Source of the DNA: Variovorax sp. HW608
GTDB lineage: Bacteria > Pseudomonadota > Gammaproteobacteria > Burkholderiales > Burkholderiaceae_C
NCBI RefSeq assembly: GCF_900090195.1
Contig: NZ_LT607803.1
Span: 310,001 to 374,000, forward strand
Direction: 5' to 3'
Length of the DNA stretch: 64,000 nt
Shown here: piece after piece, positions 18,048 to 26,292 of the stretch
How positions within the stretch are numbered: position 1 is the first letter of the stretch
Layout of the letters: each line of letters begins with the position of its first letter
Translations under genes and position numbers: made by a program
Notes under the pieces: model-generated
What the model was told of the DNA's origin: nothing
Databases searched by the model: none
Seen by the model: only the letters and a program-made list of their open reading frames with translations

Positions 18048-18562
18048 TTCCGCTTGAGATTCGAAGATATAGGGGCAATCGGACAAATGGAATATATGGC
18101 CGTCACGACGGCGTCCCGAAGGAAACCTCCGAGTCTGCCATGGTGCGCATCGTGACCAAAAGTCGGTACGCGTGGCCAGACGGCCCAAGCTTTCCCATCG
18201 GCAAGAGCTTCACGGAAACATCGAGGTCATCTAGAACTCCGTGAATTCACGCGCCGACCAAGGCGGTCTGCACGTCGTCAAGACAGGCCTTGGAAAAGCT
18301 GGGGAATCGCTTGAACGCCGGAACCAGCGCCCTCGCCAAACAGGAGAATCTCGGTCGAGACATGAACTTGGAACTTCGCCTTTATGGCGTCTCCAGAAAC
18401 GAGGGCTTGAGTGCTGTCGAGGTGATTCTCTTGTTGTGTCATCGGTCCAAGGAGTCGGTTCTCACCAACTGGTTCCAGCATGAGCGGATCTGCGAACCAC
18501 CGCTGGAGGAACAACCAGAGGGCCATGATGAAAGGCGGTGCTGGCCATGTCGGCGATTTGTG
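18048..18562. other. Stretch between the restriction gene and the ATPase module
   Basis: No gene is firmly supported here. A minus-strand frame from 18526 to 18278 (82 residues, containing SGDAIKAKFQVHVSTEILLF) lies in the same direction as both neighbours and could be a small operon member, but it has no ribosome-binding site. The promoter of the ATPase module may also lie here. Confidence 0.35.
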
Positions 18563-19624
18563 CTAGCCGCTCAATGGTCCACCTTGGTGGTCGGCAGCAG
18601 CGTCGCCGGACTCGTCCAACGACTTCTCCAGCTCGGCAAAGAAACCCTGAACTGAATCGATCAGAGGCTTGTTTTGTTCGACCTGGGTGACGTAGAAAAG
18701 AAGCGCCTGAACCGCATTCCGCTGTTTCAATGCATCCCACAAGCGGACGCGATCTATCAGATCCTGCTTGGTCACTGGCTCAAGACCCAGATCAACGAGC
18801 GCCTTTCTGGCCTCGTCTTCGAACGACAAGGCGACCACTAGTCCGAGCGCTCGATGGCGAGTCACGAGATTGGCAAACTCGGTGAAATCGGAAACGTCTT
18901 CTGTTTTCACCTTGAACTGCTTCACCTCGGCAGCAAGGACGAGAATCTCACCATCGCGCGCGTCGACGTCGCCTACCTTGCCGATACGCTTGCTTCCAGT
19001 CCGAACCTTATGTACCTGGACCTGCAGGTGAGGCGAGTCGGCGCGCACCCACGCGAAGACCGTACCCTGATAGGCGGCTCCTGAGCGATCCCCGCCCTTC
19101 GTGAAGTCGTACTTCTCCAGGAAGAGGCGAAACCGCGGAGGCTCACGCTTCAGTGTGCTGGCATCGACCTCGTGGGACGCGAAGTGATCCAGGGTGAACG
19201 CCCGAACGCGTTGCTCCAACAAGCTCAGCTGCTTGTTTGGCATGCCGACCAACCCGGCGAGCCAATGCTCATAGTCGCCCCAGGCCTGAGTAGCGTGAGG
19301 CGCCATACTAGGGTAATCGAACCTGCTGTGCTCTCCGCGGGCCCACTTCTCGAAGCGCGAGTAGGCTGGGCGAATACTGAGGGTCGTATCGGGTCCCGTG
19401 GCAACGATCAGCGTGTTCGCCTTTCCGCCGTCATGCGTTCGCTCTTGACGAGGGAAGTCTTGGAGAAAAGCGTCCAGGCTATTGTAAAGACGGCCTTGCG
19501 CACGAACCTGATTGATGAGGTCGATGAATGCGACGAGAAGCCCAGGCAGGAACTGGCGTCGCTTCCGGGGATTCGTCTGCGTTACCGCAGCGACCATCTC
19601 CTGAAATATCTCATCTGCGCTCAT
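18563..19624 (-). CDS. Restriction endonuclease, SacI-like family
   Basis: This 353-residue protein follows a DNA methyltransferase with an ATGA overlap, the usual layout of a type II restriction pair. It resembles the SacI endonuclease family in the central block FTKGGDRSGAAYQGTVFAWV, RADSPHLQVQVHKVRTGSKR and VGDVDARDGEILVLAAEVKQ. The last segment fits a PD-(D/E)xK nuclease site, with Asp, Glu and Lys in the D-x(n)-ExK arrangement (EVK). SacI cuts GAGCTC, but the specificity of this protein cannot be read from the sequence. The family name is from memory of the pattern and should be checked. Confidence 0.72.
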   Translation of the reverse strand: MSADEIFQEMVAAVTQTNPRKRRQFLPGLLVAFIDLINQVRAQGRLYNSLDAFLQDFPRQERTHDGGKANTLIVATGPDTTLSIRPAYSRFEKWARGEHSRFDYPSMAPHATQAWGDYEHWLAGLVGMPNKQLSLLEQRVRAFTLDHFASHEVDASTLKREPPRFRLFLEKYDFTKGGDRSGAAYQGTVFAWVRADSPHLQVQVHKVRTGSKRIGKVGDVDARDGEILVLAAEVKQFKVKTEDVSDFTEFANLVTRHRALGLVVALSFEDEARKALVDLGLEPVTKQDLIDRVRLWDALKQRNAVQALLFYVTQVEQNKPLIDSVQGFFAELEKSLDESGDAAADHQGGPLSG

Positions 19625-20568
19625 CGCACGACGAGGTTTGCCAACTGGGGAATCGCTCTCGACGCCATCGCGAAGTAGGTCGGATCACGTTCGGTTCCGA
19701 TGGCCGAATATCCGACGCTGGCGGCGGCAGCGAGGGTAGAACCGCTGCCGGAGAACGGGTCGTAAATGACCCCGTTCCCCATCGGAAGCGCTGCGCGCAC
19801 GATGTGTCGCATCAGCTTTTGCGGCTTGATCGACGGGTGGGGCGCGAGTTCACGCTCGTGCGGCCTGGCCGGCGCACACTCGAAAACGTCCCAGAAGGGC
19901 TCGTCACCAGCGGTGCGCATGAACCCGCCAGTGCCCCACTTGCGCAGGTTCGCCGCGACCGTGCTTTCCGAGATTGGCTTGCGGAACAGGCCCCACGGTT
20001 CCCATCCTGACCGGGGCATGACACTCACGTCGGGAAACTCGTCCTCCGCCCCCTTTGGTCGATCGCCGCCTCGCAGTGTTGCGACAAGACGAATCAGTTC
20101 TCCGCGTTTTTCGAGTCCCGACGACTCGAGGGCTGCGAACGTCGTGCTCGAGACCAGTGGGTTGGAGGCAATGATGAGATGGCCCCCAGGCACGAGAATG
20201 CGACGCGCTTGATGTGCGAAGGCCTTGAAGAAGGTTGTGAGCGCTTCCCTCTCGGCCGGCGTGAGCACCGTGAAGCGAGGTAACGGCGCGCGCCGCGCCC
20301 CATCAAACGACGGGGGAATTCTCCATACGCCGCCCTTGCCGGACCGCAGTTTCAAGTGGTCTGTCGGCTCGTACTCTTTCAGACCATATGGTGGGTCCGT
20401 CACGATCGCATGCACGGAATTCTCATCGCGCTCGGTCATCCATTGGAGCGAGTCAGCGAGGATGAGTTGGATGCGAGGCAGGACATTGACCTCGGGGAAG
20501 CGACCCTCTATGGCCGTCGCGGTCGCGCCGATCACGGGGCGGGGGAGGTTTTTGGATTTGATTCCCAT
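19621..20568 (-). CDS. DNA adenine-N6 or cytosine-N4 methyltransferase
   Basis: This protein modifies DNA to protect it from the adjacent endonuclease. Motif IV is TDPPYGL, the signature of amino-methyltransferases acting on adenine N6 or cytosine N4. Motif I, DPFSGSGSTLAAA, lies near the C-terminus, so this is a class beta enzyme. Before it come HPSIKPQKLMRHIV and the target-recognition region with KWGTGGFMRT. The ATG at 20568 (MGIKSKNLPRP) was chosen because conserved sequence begins soon after it; the frame stays open to 20748. The stop overlaps the endonuclease start by four bases. Confidence 0.9.
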   Translation of the reverse strand: MGIKSKNLPRPVIGATATAIEGRFPEVNVLPRIQLILADSLQWMTERDENSVHAIVTDPPYGLKEYEPTDHLKLRSGKGGVWRIPPSFDGARRAPLPRFTVLTPAEREALTTFFKAFAHQARRILVPGGHLIIASNPLVSSTTFAALESSGLEKRGELIRLVATLRGGDRPKGAEDEFPDVSVMPRSGWEPWGLFRKPISESTVAANLRKWGTGGFMRTAGDEPFWDVFECAPARPHERELAPHPSIKPQKLMRHIVRAALPMGNGVIYDPFSGSGSTLAAAASVGYSAIGTERDPTYFAMASRAIPQLANLVVR

Positions 20569-21137
20569 GAGCGAATCAGAGTGTAAGGGGAAGCGGCACG
20601 CAAGCCCCTGCGGGGCGCGCAGTTCGTGCGCCTTCGAAACCGTGGGACAGACCAGACGACCAAGATATCCGACGCTCGGCGCCGAAGTTGATTGCTGCCA
20701 CTCCAGCCTGGATGGCGGGTCCAGATCGATGGCAGGCCCGGCAGTCACGAAAGGTATAGCGCTCGTTCAGATGCACATGCCGCCGAGTCTCCGGCGACGC
20801 TGAGGTACTCGTATGAGCGGTTTCCGCTAGCGACGCCGATCCTTGCGCGCGCCAACTTTCCCGCCTCAGCCGGACATGGGGCGGCAATCAATGGCGGATG
20901 CCTTCCGGAAGGCCCGGCGAAGAGTTGCACGGACCCTGGGCCTGCCGGCCGCCGTGATCGCATTCGGCGCGCGCCGCCCTCCCCTTTCGCGTTGGCTACA
21001 CGCCGAGGGCCCCCGCAGGCGCGATCCCCGCGCACGGAATCCGTCAGAAGCCAAAAACATCCCATTCATAACTGTCGACGTCGGCTTTCCTTGCCGTGTG
21101 AGCGCATACTCTCTTGTCGACGGACACGGTAGTTCGC
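20569..21137. other. Intergenic stretch upstream of the methyltransferase
   Basis: About 570 bases contain no open frame with family features on either strand. The promoter of the restriction-modification operon must lie here, since no gene precedes it on the minus strand before the recombinase end at 21138. I see no clear control-protein gene or C-box. Confidence 0.4.
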
Positions 21138-23087
21138 TCACCCGTCGGCGCCCGCCCAAAACCCCTGCATCGCCCGCAGCCGCTCCTGCTTCTCGGTTGT
21201 CAGATACCCCGAGGTCGTGCCGATCGAGGCATGCCCCAGGTTGTTCTGGATGACCTGGATCGGCACGGGCGCATGCCCCGGCCGCCCATTGAGCGCATGC
21301 GTGCCATGCGTATGCCGCAGCCAATGCGTGCTTGCACGCCGCAGGCGCTCGGCCGCCGCGCCATCTTGGCTCGGCAGTTGCTCGGCGCATCGCGCGAACG
21401 CCGCCTTCATGGCCTTGTAGAGCCCGGAGGCCGTCCAAGGCTGAAGCGCGGCTGCCCCCGGCTCTTCGAAACTCGCCAGGATGGCGACCTCTGCGTTCTC
21501 CGGCGCGTCTGGCTCGCGCGCATTCCCGCAGCCAACTAGCGCCTTCCCGAGCTCCGCGACCAGGTGATCCGGAATCGGTACCTGCCGGTATTTGTCGCCC
21601 TTGCCGATCACATTGAGGAGCCACCCCCGGCCTTCGCTGCCTTCCGCGTCCGTATATACGAACTGCTCGAGGTGCGCGCAGCGCGCAGCGCAGATCTCGG
21701 CCGTGCGCAGGCCCGTCGCATAGAGCCAGCGCACCGCCCGCGCGGTGCGCTCGCGGCTGGCGCGCTCTGAACTAGCATCGCTGCGCACGAACGCTTCGAA
21801 CTGCTCCCACTGCTCGACCGACAGCGAGCGATTGGAACCAAGCGGCCGCGCCGGCGAGCGCGGGGATGAAACCGCGGCGAACGGGTTGCCCGTGACGTAG
21901 TGCTGCGCAACGAGAAAGGCGTAGAGGCTGCGCACGATGGTCAACGACTGGCGCAGGGCCACGGCAGAGAGCGGTCCTTCCAGCGGCCGCCATAGGGGCG
22001 ACCAGCGCTGGCGATGCCGCGGGCCGCACCACGCCTCCGGCGGCGCCTGCAGGAAGCTCGCGAAAGCCATCGCATCCTCGACGGTGAGCGAGGACAACGC
22101 CTTGCCGCGCTCCAAGATCGCCCACAACAGCAGGCGCTCGGCCTCCTTGCGGTAGGAGCGCTGGGTGGCGCTTTCCGGTTCACCTCCCTTCGCTCCCGCC
22201 CTGACGTCATCGGCACCCCCGAGACGTCCTTTCGAGTTCAGCCAAGCGGCGATCGCGCCATAGTCGTTGTCGGCTTCCAGCAGGCATTGCTCGCGCGCGG
22301 CCCGGAACCGCCCTTCCCTGCCGCTGAGCTCGCTCGGTACGACGAATTTTTCCAGAGGAACCAGCGCCGTCGCGAGCGGCACCACGCGCGCGAGCTCCGC
22401 CGGCGCGAGTTGCGTGCGGGCCTTGAGCGCCTGCGCGCCGATGCACAGCCCGATCGAGCCCTCGTGCAGCCGCAGCCACTCGACGATGCGCTCGGCCTTG
22501 AGGGCGCCTACGCCCTGCACGCCGGTCCACCAGCGCGCGCCGATGCCGTTGACGCGCTCGATCAGGGTGAACAGGGTGGGCATGCCCGCGGCCTCGATCC
22601 GGTCGGCCAGCGACGGCATGAGCCAGGAATGCACGCCGTCGCCGGCGCGCGGCTCGTCGGCCGCCACGCTCTCGAGCCAGCGCAACGCCTCGAGCTGGCG
22701 CGCAATGAGCCGTGCACGACGCGAGCCCAAGCGCGCGGCGGCGCCAAACTCCTGCTCGTACGCTTCGGTCTGCTCGGATTCGGAGAATTCCTCCAGGCCT
22801 CGCTCGGCTGCGAACTCGGCCAGCGTCGGCACGGCCGCGCCCTCCCCCAGCTGCTGCGCGTCAATGAGGACCAGGCGCGCGGTGCCGAGCCTGGCCTCGC
22901 GTCGCGCGGCGGCGGCGAACTCGGCGCGGATCCAGGCGATCGTGCCGCGCACGCGCCGCAGGTCGACGCTTTCGCCTTCGAGGCGCAGGTAGCGCTCCCA
23001 GCTCGCGCGCAGGTCCACTCCCTGCACCACCGCGCGCATGAAGGCGAAGTGGTCGCGGTGCAGTTTGCGGGCGCGGGAGGCTTTCAC
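21138..23087 (-). CDS. Large tyrosine recombinase with SAM_7-type N-terminal domain
   Basis: This is a 649-residue site-specific recombinase. The N-terminal half carries the phage-integrase SAM_7 signature (ERVNGIGARWWTGVQGVG and LKAERIVEWLRLHEG), which includes a helix-hairpin-helix-like motif. The C-terminal catalytic domain is complete: LYATGLRTAEI with Arg, HWLRHTHGTHAL with His and Arg, LGHASIGTTSGY with His and the tyrosine nucleophile. The start is GTG 23087, which overlaps the stop of the YkgJ-type gene as GTGA. A closely related copy lies at 53947-55815. It may move the surrounding cargo. Confidence 0.92.
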   Translation of the reverse strand: MKASRARKLHRDHFAFMRAVVQGVDLRASWERYLRLEGESVDLRRVRGTIAWIRAEFAAAARREARLGTARLVLIDAQQLGEGAAVPTLAEFAAERGLEEFSESEQTEAYEQEFGAAARLGSRRARLIARQLEALRWLESVAADEPRAGDGVHSWLMPSLADRIEAAGMPTLFTLIERVNGIGARWWTGVQGVGALKAERIVEWLRLHEGSIGLCIGAQALKARTQLAPAELARVVPLATALVPLEKFVVPSELSGREGRFRAAREQCLLEADNDYGAIAAWLNSKGRLGGADDVRAGAKGGEPESATQRSYRKEAERLLLWAILERGKALSSLTVEDAMAFASFLQAPPEAWCGPRHRQRWSPLWRPLEGPLSAVALRQSLTIVRSLYAFLVAQHYVTGNPFAAVSSPRSPARPLGSNRSLSVEQWEQFEAFVRSDASSERASRERTARAVRWLYATGLRTAEICAARCAHLEQFVYTDAEGSEGRGWLLNVIGKGDKYRQVPIPDHLVAELGKALVGCGNAREPDAPENAEVAILASFEEPGAAALQPWTASGLYKAMKAAFARCAEQLPSQDGAAAERLRRASTHWLRHTHGTHALNGRPGHAPVPIQVIQNNLGHASIGTTSGYLTTEKQERLRAMQGFWAGADG

Positions 23088-23671
23088 GTTATGGGGAAAA
23101 AGTCTCGGATATCGGCAAGTACCGGCTGTTTGCTCTGCACCATCACCTCCAGCATCGCCTGCTTGACGCCGCCGAGTTCGACGAGGGGCAGCTTGACTGT
23201 TGCCATGCGCTGCGGATCGCACCAGTGTGCATCCACGTCGAGGGAGGCATGGTTACGACAGACGAAAGGTCGTTGCTCATAAATTGAGCAGGCGTCCTCT
23301 TTGAGGAACGGGCATGCGACACCTGCGAACTTGCCATCGTCATAGCGCAAGCTACGGGTCAGAGCTCGAGCTTTTCGACCGGTCGCCCGTTCGATGCGCG
23401 CCGCCTCAATGCTGCTGATCTGGACGTTCATGCGACAGCAGTCAGCACATCCTTCGCGGCAGGCCACGTACGGCGCCCGCAGCGCCGAGTATTCGTCGAC
23501 CAAAGCGTAGATCCGTCCGAGCTTCGTTTGCAGGCTTGCGTTCTCGCCGCGAATGCGCGCAGGCAAGCCGTCTTCACGGGCTTTGAAATCATCTGGCAAC
23601 GCGGACAGGAGTGCGTCTCGGCGCACTTGCATGCGTGCCTTCGTCGCTTCGACACTGTGGTCGATTTCCAT
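23084..23671 (-). CDS. YkgJ-type cysteine cluster protein
   Basis: This 195-residue protein has the cysteine pattern of the YkgJ/zinc- or iron-binding cluster family: CREGCADCCRMNV, then CPFLKEDACSIYEQRPFVCR and a later DAHWC. The role of the family is unclear; metal binding is assumed. The ATG at 23671 is preferred over 23677 because GAGGG lies six bases upstream. The stop overlaps the recombinase start as GTGA, so the two are translationally coupled. That is unusual, since the recombinase would normally be thought to be independent. Confidence 0.85.
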   Translation of the reverse strand: MEIDHSVEATKARMQVRRDALLSALPDDFKAREDGLPARIRGENASLQTKLGRIYALVDEYSALRAPYVACREGCADCCRMNVQISSIEAARIERATGRKARALTRSLRYDDGKFAGVACPFLKEDACSIYEQRPFVCRNHASLDVDAHWCDPQRMATVKLPLVELGGVKQAMLEVMVQSKQPVLADIRDFFPIT

Positions 23672-23788
23672 GGTCATCCCTCGAACTTAAAGAGTTGGGC
23701 GATCCTCGGGATCGCCTCGGCAAAGGTCAGCGGTTGATACTCGCGCCCAGCGCCGAGCACGAACACGAACACGAACCCGATCGAACTC

Positions 23789-24162
23789 ATGGGGGATCCT
23801 TCTCCAATTTTCTTTTTGATGAGCGAAGCCTATGCGAACAGCGCCAGCACGGCAAGCGAGATTCAATCGGATGATAACTCGCATAATCATCCGTATGATT
23901 TCTGGAACGCCCAGCACATCCCGCCGCCGCGTGAAGCCGTCCGCGTGAAGCCGTCCGCGAGATGATGCCCGTGCTCTTCGAGCTCTTGCGCGATGAGAGA
24001 TCGGCCGCAGTGCGCGCGGTCCTCGGCCACTTCGCGTTCGTCTTCATTCACCCGTACGTAGACGGCAATGGACGTCTCGGGCGATTCATCATGAACGCGA
24101 TGCTGGCCTCGGGTGGGTTTCCTTGGACCCTGCTGCGCCTCGAGGACCGAGACGCCACATGA
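23789..24162 (+). pseudogene. Fic domain gene fragment, frameshifted by a 14-bp duplication
   Basis: The 3' part encodes the Fic motif HPYVDGNGRLGR, the active-site loop of AMP-transferases that use ATP to modify hydroxyl groups. Upstream, in another frame, lies NAQHIPPPREAVR, the usual segment before it. The two frames are separated by a tandem direct repeat of GCGTGAAGCCGTCC at about 23936-23963. Removing one copy joins them as PREAVREMMPVLFELL. The gene also ends early after LRLEDRDAT and lacks the normal N-terminal region, so it is a remnant. Confidence 0.75.
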
Positions 24163-24173
24163 CGGCGCTCGAC

Positions 24174-24208
24174 GCAGCAAGCAGCAAGCAGCAAGCAGCA
24201 AGCAGCAA
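24174..24208. repeat. Tandem repeat, five copies of GCAGCAA
   Basis: Five perfect head-to-tail copies of the heptamer GCAGCAA lie just after the Fic remnant, between it and the convergent cold-shock gene. Seven is not a multiple of three and the repeat lies outside any supported gene. Such tracts vary in copy number by slippage. Confidence 0.9.
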
Positions 24209-24448
24209 GGGTGACATCCGGCCATTCGCAACGTTCGTCGCCCAGAACCTGACAATGCCAGGGAGGCGCAGGCCGCCTCGCCACCGGACACGTTGGACGC
24301 GCACGACGAAGAGGATCAGCAGCAACCGCCGCACGGATGAGCGTCCTTCTCGAGGCGTCTGAACGCGAGGCATCAGGGAGCGGAATCGGGATTGAGCGGA
24401 ACACAAGGTTCGGCGATCAACCGTCCGCTCGACTGACCTCTCACCTGC

Positions 24449-25015
24449 TCATTTCGCGAGTGGGCTTGTGCACCATTGCTGCTCGCAAGGCACGCCATCG
24501 TGATTCCCATCCATCCGGGTGCCGGGACAGTTCTTCAAGAAGAACTTGGCCTCGGCGCACGAAGTCATCTGTGAGCAATAGGTGCGTCCGTCGCATCGGA
24601 AGTTGCTCTGCGCAGATTCCGTGACCGCGGCGTTCTGAATCACGCTGGCCGAAGCTGGCTGGATCCGCGCGACATGACGCTGGTACTGCACATATCCGAA
24701 CGCCCCGATCGCAAACACGAGCACGACAGAGATCAGCGCCTGCACCGGTGAGCGCCTTGCGTGATTGGTTCGCATCTGCGCTCGAGGATACGTCGATGGC
24801 TTTCCGAGTGCCTGCCGGTAGACATTCACCGCCTGCGGCTTTCCGTCCTTCCCACGGCCCAACTCGTAGGTCAGCGTCTCGCCCACCGTTGGACGAGAGT
24901 CGTCTCTCGGGAAAGCGCTGATGTGCACAAACAGCTCGCGCCCGCCATCACGCGGAGCAATGAAGCCGAATCCACGTTCGTCATTCCAGCTAATGAGTTT
25001 GCCGACGAGTGTCAT
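24449..25015 (-). CDS. Cold-shock domain/membrane/excalibur protein
   Basis: The 188-residue protein has three parts. Residues 1-66 are a cold-shock domain with the RNP-like motifs ERGFGFIAP and LFVHISAF. Residues 90-112 are one membrane segment (ALISVVLVFAIGAFGYVQY). The C-terminus is an excalibur domain with its DGNHDGVPCEQQWC calcium-binding-like loop and paired cysteines. The layout would place the nucleic-acid-binding domain in the cytoplasm and the excalibur part outside. The combination is known in proteobacteria, but the function is not established. Confidence 0.88.
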   Translation of the reverse strand: MTLVGKLISWNDERGFGFIAPRDGGRELFVHISAFPRDDSRPTVGETLTYELGRGKDGKPQAVNVYRQALGKPSTYPRAQMRTNHARRSPVQALISVVLVFAIGAFGYVQYQRHVARIQPASASVIQNAAVTESAQSNFRCDGRTYCSQMTSCAEAKFFLKNCPGTRMDGNHDGVPCEQQWCTSPLAK

Positions 25016-25232
25016 ATCTGGCCGAGTCTAAGGCCAGGGCCAAGAGCATCCTCATCCCCCTTTGGGAAATTTCGCGCTACGACTGAGATTTGCTTTATAG
25101 ACACAACGGCCTGCGCGGCATAAAAGGAAGGTCTTTGACCCATGGCGTTGTTTGCGCCCAAAGGCTGAATGCCAGATCCACTTTTGACCATATCTTGTCC
25201 GTTGCGGACACCCGCATAGAGATTGTCTCGAA

Positions 25233-25439
25233 GTGCTCAACGCTGACACCCTCGAATCGATGCGATGCCACGGCTGTGAAAAACACTTCGCGTTCGCGCT
25301 GATGGAGTGCCACCGATGCACGCACGATCAGACCCATTCATGGACGGAAGCACCGGCCGTCGATGTGGTTAACACGCTCAAGTGCGACGAGTGCGGCAGC
25401 ACGCTGCGGATGGACGCGACAAGTATGAGCGATTTCTGA
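25233..25439 (+). CDS. Small zinc-ribbon-like protein
   Basis: The 68 residues contain three CxxC pairs (RCHGCEKHF, ECHRCTHD and KCDECGSTL), which suggests zinc binding in one or two small ribbons. I do not recognise a family. The start could also be the ATG at 25260, directly before RCHGCEK. No good ribosome-binding site is visible for either. Confidence 0.45.
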   Translation: MLNADTLESMRCHGCEKHFAFALMECHRCTHDQTHSWTEAPAVDVVNTLKCDECGSTLRMDATSMSDF

Positions 25440-25605
25440 GCGCCCGCGCAGCCTGGCCATCGCGACGACAAGAGGGCACCCATTTCATCAACTCTTCGAG
25501 TCGATCGATACCCAATTTGGGATCGCGCTTTCGGATTTATCTGATGGACTAGCGAAAACCCAAAACCTATAAAGAACGCTTCCGACTCAGCGCCAGATCC
25601 GACCG

Positions 25606-26292
25606 ATGCGTCATCCTCAGCTGTCTCCCAGCACTCAGCCATCGCCTGCTAGAAGCATCATGATCGTGGAGGACCACCCAATGGTGGCCGACACGACGAA
25701 GGCAATGCTGCATGCCATGTCGAGCGAAGACCCCATCACGATCACAACACATGCGACGGCCAAGGAAGTGATACAAGCCTTGGAAGCGCAATCCCAGCGT
25801 TGGGATCTCATACTGCTCGATCTGGACGTGCCCGGTGCGACCGGTCTTTCGCTTGCCGCACACATCAAAGACGCGGGCCTGGCTCCGGTCACCTGCATCT
25901 TGACCGGAACCGGACGACCAGACTATGTCGCGCAAACTTTCAAGGACGAGTTTCAAGGCTACATCCTGAAGTCGTCGCCGACCAGTGATCTCGATGCCTA
26001 CTTGCAATCAGCGCTCATGGGCAAGAAGGTGTTTCCCGCACCCGACACGGATGCCGCGCAAACGAACGCAGTCGCATTGACTAAGCGGCAACGCGAAGTA
26101 CTTCAACTCGTAGGCACCGGTTCGACATCGAAGCAAATCGCTCGATATCTCGGTGTAGCGCCTGGCACGGTGGACAACCATATCCACGCATCCATTGCGG
26201 CCCTGGGTGTTAGAACTCGCGCGGAAGCAGTCGCCAAGGCATTGATGCTCGGATTCATTGAGGGACAGCTCGAAACCGCGTCAGCAGCATGA
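25606..26292 (+). CDS. NarL/LuxR-type response regulator
   Basis: This two-component regulator has a receiver domain with IVEDHPMV near the N-terminus, the phosphoacceptor Asp72 in LILLDLDVPG, and the conserved Lys in YILKSS. The C-terminal LuxR-type helix-turn-helix is LTKRQREVLQLVGTGSTSKQIARYLGV (residues about 154-180). The last ATGA overlaps the histidine kinase start, so the two form one transcript. The N-terminal 18 residues before MIVEDH may be an overextended start. The target genes may be the neighbouring envelope genes, but no direct evidence shows that. Confidence 0.93.
   Translation: MRHPQLSPSTQPSPARSIMIVEDHPMVADTTKAMLHAMSSEDPITITTHATAKEVIQALEAQSQRWDLILLDLDVPGATGLSLAAHIKDAGLAPVTCILTGTGRPDYVAQTFKDEFQGYILKSSPTSDLDAYLQSALMGKKVFPAPDTDAAQTNAVALTKRQREVLQLVGTGSTSKQIARYLGVAPGTVDNHIHASIAALGVRTRAEAVAKALMLGFIEGQLETASAA

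Noticed and set aside
18278..18526. A small minus-strand gene between restriction gene and ATPase module
   Set aside because: It has the right direction but no ribosome-binding site and no known family; kept only as a possibility.
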